Below the pieces are notes generated by a model. That model was not told the DNA's origin. It saw only the letters and a list, made by a program, of their open reading frames with translations, and ran no database searches. The position numbers were made by a program, and so were the translations under genes. A stretch of DNA of 47,243 nucleotides from Paludibacteraceae bacterium (GTDB lineage: Bacteria; Bacteroidota; Bacteroidia; Bacteroidales; Paludibacteraceae), in NCBI GenBank assembly GCA_017387515.1, contig JAFOFC010000008.1:1-47243 (forward strand). Reading direction: 5' to 3'. Positions 35,468 to 46,240 of this stretch are shown here, in pieces. Positions within the stretch are counted from its first letter, which is position 1; every line of letters begins with the position of its first letter.

Positions 35468-35971
35468 ATGAAACGTCTTTTTTTAATTGGATACATGTGT
35501 GCTGGCAAAACCACCATTGGCACGGCATTGGCACAACAATTGGGCTATAGGTTTATAGACCTAGACCAATACATAGAACAATTAGAGGGCAAAAGTGTAT
35601 CGGCCATTTTTGCCGATAAAGGTGAAGCGTATTTCAGACAGCTAGAGAAAAAGGCTTTATTGGATATGTTTTTGCAAGATGGCGTAGTAGTGGCCACAGG
35701 AGGTGGCACCCCTTGCCAAGGCAACAACATGGCCCTTATGAACCAACATGGCATTACGGTGTTTTTAAATCCAAGCCTAGACGATCTAGCCAACAGGTTA
35801 GCCATTGGCAAACAAACTCGCCCGCTATTAAAAGACAAAACAGATGCCGAAATGCGCCTTTTCATCGGGAAAATGATGCAACAAAGACTTCCTTATTACC
35901 GCCAAGCCCACTACACCTGCAGCGGCAACTTAACTACTGGCGCCACAGAAATTATGGAACTACTTGGGTAA
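35468..35971 (+). CDS. aroK: Shikimate kinase
   Basis: This 167-residue cytoplasmic kinase phosphorylates shikimate on O3 in aromatic amino-acid synthesis. The Walker A loop is G8-YMCAGKTT (residues 8-16). FIDLDQYIEQ with the conserved shikimate-binding Asp follows near residue 32, and VVVATGGGTP (about 76-85) is the Walker B/GGG shikimate-binding motif. The lid has KQTRPLL (Arg near 118), and the adenine-binding RLPYYRQAHYT segment is near residue 140. Length and motif set are standard. Confidence 0.95.
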   Translation: MKRLFLIGYMCAGKTTIGTALAQQLGYRFIDLDQYIEQLEGKSVSAIFADKGEAYFRQLEKKALLDMFLQDGVVVATGGGTPCQGNNMALMNQHGITVFLNPSLDDLANRLAIGKQTRPLLKDKTDAEMRLFIGKMMQQRLPYYRQAHYTCSGNLTTGATEIMELLG

Positions 35972-35996
35972 AATTTACCAAAAAAAATTATTTTTG
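35966..35996 (+). promoter_or_regulatory. Promoter of the PHP-domain secreted protein
   Basis: TTG (35966-35968), a 20-nt spacer and TATTTTTG (35989-35996) form a good Bacteroidetes-type promoter overlapping the last codons of aroK, about 33 nt before the next start codon. Confidence 0.5.
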
Positions 35997-36029
35997 TAAA
36001 GTTGACTGAACAACTTAACACCAAATACC

Positions 36030-39000
36030 ATGAAAAAATCACTACTCCCTCTTTTAACGGGGCTTTTGCTTGGCATTTGCCCTGTAATGGCCGATGTTAC
36101 CTTTACGGTTAACGTGCCAGCGGGTACCCAACAATGCTTTGTTACGGGCGAACTACCCGAACTTACCAATTGGTCGGCCGGAGCTGCTGTGGCCATGACT
36201 AAAGTAGATGGCAAAGACCAATTTACCGTTACCATTGCGGGTATTACTGCCGACGATGTAAAAGCATCAAAAGGCTACAAATACCTTTGCGGCCCTAGCT
36301 GGGACTACGTAGAAAAAACGGCATCGGGCGGCGAAGTAAGCAACCGTAAAACCATTGGCAACCCCGATGTGGTAGCCAAATGGCTAAAAGTGTACGAAAG
36401 CGTTGGCATTACCGAGGTGTACACCATTAATGGTAAAGACTACCCTGTTCAAATTGTATTGCCCAGCAACTACGATGCTAGCAACACCTACCCTGTAACC
36501 TATATGTTTGGTAGGCACATGCGTTACCGCGATGCAGGCGACGATGCCCAAATGGGCGATCGCATTCTTTACTCCGATTCTTGGGGGGTTGCAGGGCAAG
36601 TAGCCGATATGGAAGCGGCAGGCACTAGCATAGGCATTGTAGCCGTTATTTACGCCCAACTACCCGAATTTACCCCATGGGAAAACCCCGAATTTATGGG
36701 TACGGGCAAAGCCAACGATTTTTTAACTAGCGTAGTAGAAGACTTTATCCCTGCATTTGAAAGCAAATACAACGTTACACAAGATAAAGAAGCCCGCACC
36801 ATTACAGGTGCCGACGTGGCTGGGTTGTTTGCCTTGTATAGCACATTAGAATACCCCAACGTATTTGGGTCTTGCGGCATGTTCTCGCCAGCAATTTGGT
36901 ACAATAAGGCCGATTTAATGAGTTATTTGTCGCAATATACCCCTCAACATACCAACACCAAATTTGCCCTTACTACAGCAGTCCAAGATATGGCTGCCAT
37001 GCAAAACGAATGTTCTGATGTGATGGAACAACTACAACAATTAGGTTATACCGACATGGACCAATTGCGCACCGCTGGCATGCACGACGACAAAACATGG
37101 GGTAGCCAATTTACCGCCGTTATACAATACCTAAAAGGCATTACCCAAGAAATTGACAAAACCAACCAAGACAATAGCAGCAGCGAAGATGACGAAGAAG
37201 GCGACGATACCCCCAGCAAGGATTACGCCAACATTACTTGGACCTTTACCAAAGGCGAAAGCAGTTCTTCTATGACCTGCACCGATTATACCACACAAGC
37301 AGGGTTCTTTTACAAAGACGGAGTTACCGCTTCTAAAGCCCAATTGTTAATGGTAGAAATTCCTGTTGATTCTAAAAAATACGACTATTATTGGAACCTA
37401 AACGATAACGCTAATTGCAGTGGCAACACCTTAATGGAAGCCCCCAAAACCATTGGGTTTAAAGATACCCGAAAAACCATTGCATGGCAACGCGTAGCGG
37501 TATTTGAAGATGGTAGCTACATACAATCGGCTGCGTCGTCTACCCATTTTACCATTAACGATAAAAAAGCTACCACAGGCAGCAATTACACCGTTAGTGC
37601 CAGCATTGATTTAGGTACTAACAAAAATATATCGGTTTATTACGGCAGTGTAAACTCGGGCAGTAAGCAAGATGCCTTGGCAACCGTTGAAGCTTCCGAC
37701 AATTGTACCAAAGCTACCGTTACCTATTCTTACCTAACCAACCAACTAACCATTACCGAAACCGCTTGGGGTGAGGTAGAAGAAGAGGAAGAAACCAACG
37801 ACGACATTGACATTGCCTATTTTAGAGGCGAGCCTGCTGTGGTACGCGTAGGTACACCTGTTACGGTAAAAATAAAATTCAATAGCCTAAATGGCTGCAC
37901 CGTGGCCTATAGAATGAACCACAACAACCAATCGTCTACCGCTGTAAACTTTACCAAAGGCAGCAACGGCGAATATACCTACACCATTGAATCGCCCCAA
38001 AGTGGTATTTATGGTTTCTACTTGGATAGAACCAAAGATGGCACCACCAAAAAAGCGTATTGCGCTATTTATGTAAAAGTATTGGAAGGCAAAATAGCCA
38101 ACCATAGCATTCACATCAACCCATACGCCAATATCGATTGGAGTAAAATAAATCAATACAAAGGTAATTTCCATACTCATACCACCCAATCGAACGATGC
38201 GGCAGACGGCTTTACCACCGCCTATGTAGTAGACAAATACCACCAAGCTGGCTACAAGATTTTGGCCCTAACCGACCACGATTACAACCCTTATCCTTGG
38301 ACCATGTTCCCTCAATTTATGCCAGGAGTAGAGGCACGCGACCCCGAAAAATTAGGCATGCTAGCCGTTCCAGGCAACGAACTAAGCAAAGACAACACCA
38401 ACAATTGGGCAGAACAAACCGGTGGCCAATTTAACCACCACAACGATTTCTTTACCGGCCGTCAAGGGCAAGAATTTGCTTCGCTGCAAGAATCGTACGC
38501 ATACACCTATGCCTTGGGTGGCTTGCAAATTATAAACCACCCTGGCCAATATTGGGACATCAGTACCAGCTATAATGAAACTACCAAAAATGGCCCAGGA
38601 TGGCACGCTACTAACTTTAAAACCTACCCATCGCTTATTGGTTTAGAAGTGTACAACCAAGGCAACCGTCGCCCCAACGACCGCATTCTTTGGGACCAAA
38701 TTCTACACAGAACCATGCCTACCAAAGCCGTATTTGGCTACTCTTGTGACGATGCCCACAACGACGACCAGTTGTTTAGAAACTACAACTTTATGCTGAT
38801 GGAAGACCTAACTACTGATGAACTTAAAGACGCTATGGTAAAAGGCGAAACCTATTTCTGCTACGAACCCAAAGGCAGTGGCGAAGCCAAAGCACCACGC
38901 ATCAACGCCATTACGGTTGACGAAAATGCCCAAACCATTACCATCGATACCAAAGGAGTGGTTAAGTGGATTTATTCTACCGATAAAACCTCAACGGCAG

Positions 39001-39401
39001 CCTCTTCGCGTCGTAGCACGGTGGTGGGCATAGGCAATACCTTCTGCTACAAAGGATTCCAAGGCACCTATGTACGCGCCCTAATTACCAACCAATACGG
39101 CGAAACCTGTACACAGCCCATCAGCTTCTTTGACCCCAATTATGACTATACCGCTGTTAACGAAGTAGAAAGCACCCCCCTTACCATGGTGCTATACCCC
39201 AACCCTACTACTAGCCAAATATCGGTATTTATGAACGAGGTAGCACAAGAAGAAGAAATTGCTATTTTTGACCTTAACGGCAAACAAGTAATGAGCAAAA
39301 AAATAGACGGCGAAACCACCATTTTGCCCACCGAAAACCTTGCTACAGGCATGTACATCGTAAAATCGGGCAACCGTACGGGTAAATTTATTAAACAATA
39401 A
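36030..39401 (+). CDS. Secreted multidomain protein: CBM20-like, degenerate esterase, PHP domain, T9SS sorting domain
   Basis: This 1123-residue exported protein has a signal peptide at 1-21. Residues about 22-125 look like a starch-binding CBM20-like module (FTVNVPAGTQQCFVTGELPE, NWSAGAAVAM). Residues about 126-375 follow the esterase D-like alpha/beta hydrolase fold (PVQIVLPSNYDASNTYPVTY), but the nucleophile segment reads GADVAGL, with Asp at 262 where the family has Ser. An acidic linker and a beta-rich region (about 385-595) and a second beta-domain (about 600-690) follow. The PHP metallophosphoesterase domain (about 700-1010) keeps its metal ligands: H715-T-H717, LTDHD, GNELS, NHPGQ and DDAH. 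The last ~75 residues (LYPNPTTSQISVF...) are a T9SS sorting domain. The substrate is unknown. Confidence 0.82.
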   Translation: MKKSLLPLLTGLLLGICPVMADVTFTVNVPAGTQQCFVTGELPELTNWSAGAAVAMTKVDGKDQFTVTIAGITADDVKASKGYKYLCGPSWDYVEKTASGGEVSNRKTIGNPDVVAKWLKVYESVGITEVYTINGKDYPVQIVLPSNYDASNTYPVTYMFGRHMRYRDAGDDAQMGDRILYSDSWGVAGQVADMEAAGTSIGIVAVIYAQLPEFTPWENPEFMGTGKANDFLTSVVEDFIPAFESKYNVTQDKEARTITGADVAGLFALYSTLEYPNVFGSCGMFSPAIWYNKADLMSYLSQYTPQHTNTKFALTTAVQDMAAMQNECSDVMEQLQQLGYTDMDQLRTAGMHDDKTWGSQFTAVIQYLKGITQEIDKTNQDNSSSEDDEEGDDTPSKDYANITWTFTKGESSSSMTCTDYTTQAGFFYKDGVTASKAQLLMVEIPVDSKKYDYYWNLNDNANCSGNTLMEAPKTIGFKDTRKTIAWQRVAVFEDGSYIQSAASSTHFTINDKKATTGSNYTVSASIDLGTNKNISVYYGSVNSGSKQDALATVEASDNCTKATVTYSYLTNQLTITETAWGEVEEEEETNDDIDIAYFRGEPAVVRVGTPVTVKIKFNSLNGCTVAYRMNHNNQSSTAVNFTKGSNGEYTYTIESPQSGIYGFYLDRTKDGTTKKAYCAIYVKVLEGKIANHSIHINPYANIDWSKINQYKGNFHTHTTQSNDAADGFTTAYVVDKYHQAGYKILALTDHDYNPYPWTMFPQFMPGVEARDPEKLGMLAVPGNELSKDNTNNWAEQTGGQFNHHNDFFTGRQGQEFASLQESYAYTYALGGLQIINHPGQYWDISTSYNETTKNGPGWHATNFKTYPSLIGLEVYNQGNRRPNDRILWDQILHRTMPTKAVFGYSCDDAHNDDQLFRNYNFMLMEDLTTDELKDAMVKGETYFCYEPKGSGEAKAPRINAITVDENAQTITIDTKGVVKWIYSTDKTSTAASSRRSTVVGIGNTFCYKGFQGTYVRALITNQYGETCTQPISFFDPNYDYTAVNEVESTPLTMVLYPNPTTSQISVFMNEVAQEEEIAIFDLNGKQVMSKKIDGETTILPTENLATGMYIVKSGNRTGKFIKQ

Positions 39402-39428
39402 AAAAGGGAATATTTTATAAATAGCTAT

Positions 39429-39463
39429 AAAAAGGCGAACTGCATAAACAGATTCGCCTTTTT
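39429..39463 (+). terminator. Rho-independent terminator after the PHP protein
   Basis: AAAAAGGCGAA (39429-39439) pairs with TTCGCCTTTTT (39453-39463), 11 bp with a 13-nt loop and a T-run on the right. It separates the housekeeping-side genes from the restriction locus. Confidence 0.75.
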
Positions 39464-39545
39464 TCTTATTTTACACATAGTTTTACCAAAAAAAGATGTA
39501 ACTTCGCTAAATGCTTCTTTTTTACAAAAACTAACCTCAAGTACT

Positions 39546-43705
<4,160 letters not shown>

Positions 43706-43706
43706 T

Positions 43707-44867
43707 ATGAGCAACAATAATATTATAATATTAGAGAAGCAATTTGGAGAAGTTGTTGATATTATTCTCCAACATAAAAGTAATGCAAGTAGAACTATAA
43801 ATAGAGAATTATTACTGAGCGCATGGAATGTTGGTAAATATGTTTCTACGAAGCTAAAAAGTGAAGAATGGGGGAATAAAGTCGTATCCCAATTATCCGA
43901 ATATATTCGTTCTCAATACCCTGATATTAAAGGGTATAGCAAGAGAAGCATTTATAATATGATAATGTTTTATGAAGAATATTCATCAGAAACATTTAAT
44001 GCAACAGTAGAAAAATACTTGAATTCTGATTTTGTGCAGTCAGTGCCTGCACAAATTGAAGTACAATCAAACACATCAGCATCAAACTATAAACAAAATG
44101 TAATTGTGCAGTCAGTGCCTGCACAAATTATCCAGATACCATCAGAACAAATTCCCAAGATTTTAGAATTAACAACATTAACTAACCATATAGAAATCCT
44201 ATGTCGATGCAAGAATAATGAAGAACGACTATTTTATATACTCTACGCAAATAAGGAACATTTAGCAAGTAGAGAACTTCAACGTTGTATAACCAATCAA
44301 ACTTATAGTGCATTGTTGAGTAGCAAAAACAATATGTCAAAAGGCTTACTTGAAGCATATCCCAATGCTCCGATAATGTTCAAAGATACTCTATTTGTTG
44401 ATTTTCTTAATTTACCCCAAAAACATAATGAATCTAAATTAAAGAATAGCCTAATAGAAAACATGAAACAATTTATTCTTGAACTAGGTAAAGACTTTAT
44501 CTTTATGGATCAAGAATATAAACTCAACGTTGGAGCTTCTACATACAAGGCTGACTTATTATTCTATCATCGCGGTCTACAAGCATTAGTTGCCGTAGAA
44601 TTAAAAAAGACAAAATTTCACCCTAGAGACCTTGGACAACTTGAATTTTATTTAGAAGCTCTTGACAGAGATATTAAACGTTCTAATGAAAATCCATCCA
44701 TTGGTATTATTCTTTGCCCAGAAGCGGATAAAGTAGTTGTTGAATATGCTATGAGTAGAAGCATGAGTCCTACTATGATAGCAGAATACAAGCGTATTTT
44801 AATTCCGCAAGAATGTATGCAAAAACAATTAAACGAATTTTGCAATTTATTCTTAAATAAGAAGTAA
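43707..44867 (+). CDS. DUF1016/YhcG-type PD-(D/E)XK nuclease protein
   Basis: This protein of about 386 residues belongs to the DUF1016 (YhcG) family, often found inside or beside type I restriction operons in Bacteroidetes. The N-terminal DUF1016_N helical domain (about 5-85) contains NRELLLSAWNVGKYVSTKL and YSKRSIYNMIMFYEEY. The linker (about 108-145) holds two copies of VQSVPAQI. The C-terminal nuclease domain shows ADLLFYHRGLQALVAVELKK, i.e. the Asp and E-x-K of the PD-(D/E)XK fold (about 275-295). The function in restriction is not established; it may be an accessory nuclease. I chose the ATG at 43707, 1 nt after the hsdM stop; an in-frame ATG at 43695 overlaps hsdM and adds 4 residues. 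Its DNA is visibly more A/T-rich than its neighbours. Confidence 0.88.
   Translation: MSNNNIIILEKQFGEVVDIILQHKSNASRTINRELLLSAWNVGKYVSTKLKSEEWGNKVVSQLSEYIRSQYPDIKGYSKRSIYNMIMFYEEYSSETFNATVEKYLNSDFVQSVPAQIEVQSNTSASNYKQNVIVQSVPAQIIQIPSEQIPKILELTTLTNHIEILCRCKNNEERLFYILYANKEHLASRELQRCITNQTYSALLSSKNNMSKGLLEAYPNAPIMFKDTLFVDFLNLPQKHNESKLKNSLIENMKQFILELGKDFIFMDQEYKLNVGASTYKADLLFYHRGLQALVAVELKKTKFHPRDLGQLEFYLEALDRDIKRSNENPSIGIILCPEADKVVVEYAMSRSMSPTMIAEYKRILIPQECMQKQLNEFCNLFLNKK
44032..44129 (+). repeat. Duplicated 26-bp palindromic repeat inside the DUF1016 gene
   Basis: An identical 26-bp sequence occurs at 44032-44057 and 44104-44129, exactly 72 bp (24 codons) apart. Each copy contains the hairpin TTGTGCAG, TCAGTGC loop, CTGCACAA. 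Both copies are read in the same frame and encode VQSVPAQI. The spacing keeps the frame, so gain or loss of a unit would not disrupt the protein. Confidence 0.85.
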
Positions 44868-44872
44868 TCTAT

Positions 44873-46225
44873 ATGGATACAAAGAAACTAAGACAAAAGA
44901 TATTAGACCTTGCCATAAGAGGAAAACTAGTTCCACAAGACCCTAACGATGAACCAGCATCTGTATTGCTCGAACGTATTCGTGCAGAAAAAGAACAACT
45001 CATAAAAGAGGGTAAAATTAAACGTAGCAAAAAATCTGCCTCTACCGATAAGTCACATTATGAGAATGTACCCTTTGAAATACCAGAAAACTGGTGTTGG
45101 ACAACGCTAGGCGAAATCTCCAATTACGGGCAATGTGAAAATGTTAGTGTAAAAGAAATAGCTGAAACCGAGTGGATTCTTGAATTGGAGGATATAGAAA
45201 AAGACTCAGGTCGCATATTGCAACAACTATGTAAAAATGAGCGCAAAGTATGCGGTACTCGCCATAAATTTTACCCTAACGAAATATTATATAGTAAACT
45301 AAGAACCTATTTAAACAAAGTTCTTGTTGCCCCTTCGTATGGGTATTGTACATCAGAAATAATTCCAATCCATTGTGTTGAAACCAACCCAAGCTTTCTA
45401 TGCTTGGTATTACGTTCAAACTACTTTCTTGATTACACAGCGTCACTTGGTTATGGAGTTAAAATGCCACGATTGGGCACGAATGATGCTCTAATATCAT
45501 ATATACCGTTACCCCCATTATCAGAGCAAGCTAGGATTGTTGATGAGGTAGCAAAGTGGAACAAAATAATAGATGAGATCGAAGATGATAAACTTGAACT
45601 TGAATCACATGTCAAACAAATAAAGTCCAAAATTCTAGACCTTGCTATATCAGGTAAATTAGTTCCACAAGATCCTAATGATGAGCCTGCGATAGATCTT
45701 TTGAAGAGGATAAATCCCGACTTCCAGCCTTGTGATAACTCCCATTATGAGAACTTACCAGAAAGTTGGGAAGAAATAGCCATGGGAGAAATATGTAAAC
45801 TCTATGACGGAGAAAAAGTTAGTGGACCATCTCTAACATATATTGATGTTAAATTTCTGAGAGGCACAAAGGAGGGTGAAATTGTTACTACCGGAAAGTT
45901 TGTATCACAGGGCAGTACGCTGATTCTCGTTGATGGTGAAAATTCTGGAGAGGTATTCACAACCCCAATAGATGGATATCAAGGAAGTACTTTTAAGATA
46001 TTGGGTATCTCAGAGCATTTAGACAAGGAATATGTGCTATTACTGATTAAGAGGAGCCAGAAACTTTTACGAGAAAACAAAGTAGGTTCTGCAATTCCTC
46101 ACCTAAACAAGAAAATGTTTAAAGAGTTGATAGTGCCCGTTCCACCTCTAGCTGAGCAAAAGAGAATCGTTGCTACCGTTAATATGCAATTTTACAAACT
46201 TGATATGATTACATCCGAGCTATAA
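44873..46225 (+). CDS. hsdS: Type I restriction specificity subunit (HsdS), complete copy
   Basis: This 450-residue subunit gives the complex its DNA target. The layout is: N-terminal conserved helix (1-50, KKLRQKILDLAIRGKLVPQD); target recognition domain 1 (about 65-215); central conserved helix (about 225-285, SKILDLAISGKLVPQDPNDE, a repeat of the N-terminal segment); TRD2 (about 293-425); and a short C-terminal tail. Each TRD ends in the usual PLPPLSEQARIV / VPPLAEQKRIV motif. A 119-bp stretch of the central region (45638-45756) recurs inverted at 46755-46873. It starts 5 nt after the DUF1016 gene and is the only copy clearly joined to the hsd operon. Its last 6 nt overlap the end of the convergent second hsdS. 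Confidence 0.95.
   Translation: MDTKKLRQKILDLAIRGKLVPQDPNDEPASVLLERIRAEKEQLIKEGKIKRSKKSASTDKSHYENVPFEIPENWCWTTLGEISNYGQCENVSVKEIAETEWILELEDIEKDSGRILQQLCKNERKVCGTRHKFYPNEILYSKLRTYLNKVLVAPSYGYCTSEIIPIHCVETNPSFLCLVLRSNYFLDYTASLGYGVKMPRLGTNDALISYIPLPPLSEQARIVDEVAKWNKIIDEIEDDKLELESHVKQIKSKILDLAISGKLVPQDPNDEPAIDLLKRINPDFQPCDNSHYENLPESWEEIAMGEICKLYDGEKVSGPSLTYIDVKFLRGTKEGEIVTTGKFVSQGSTLILVDGENSGEVFTTPIDGYQGSTFKILGISEHLDKEYVLLLIKRSQKLLRENKVGSAIPHLNKKMFKELIVPVPPLAEQKRIVATVNMQFYKLDMITSEL
45638..45756 (+). repeat. Left 119-bp inverted repeat of the hsdS switch
   Basis: This stretch, beginning GACCTTGCTATATC and ending TATGAGAACTT, is identical base for base to the reverse complement of 46755-46873. Homology weakens just outside it on the left (similar but not identical hsdS sequence) and stops abruptly on the right, where the two TRD2 sequences differ. 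It encodes residues LAISGKLVPQDPNDEP through SHYENL in the central conserved region. Confidence 0.95.
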
Positions 46226-46240
46226 TAACTCGGATGTAAT
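46208..46240. terminator. Palindromic shared 3' end of the two hsdS genes
   Basis: ATTACATCCGAG (46208-46219) pairs perfectly with CTCGGATGTAAT (46229-46240) across a 9-nt loop. Each arm encodes the C-terminal ITSEL of one hsdS gene, and both stop codons lie in the loop region. It is probably a bidirectional terminator, and it makes the centre of the invertible segment symmetrical. Confidence 0.65.

Noticed and set aside
44032..44129. Short CRISPR-like array in the DUF1016 gene
   Set aside because: There are only two repeat units, both in frame within a coding gene, with no cas genes nearby.
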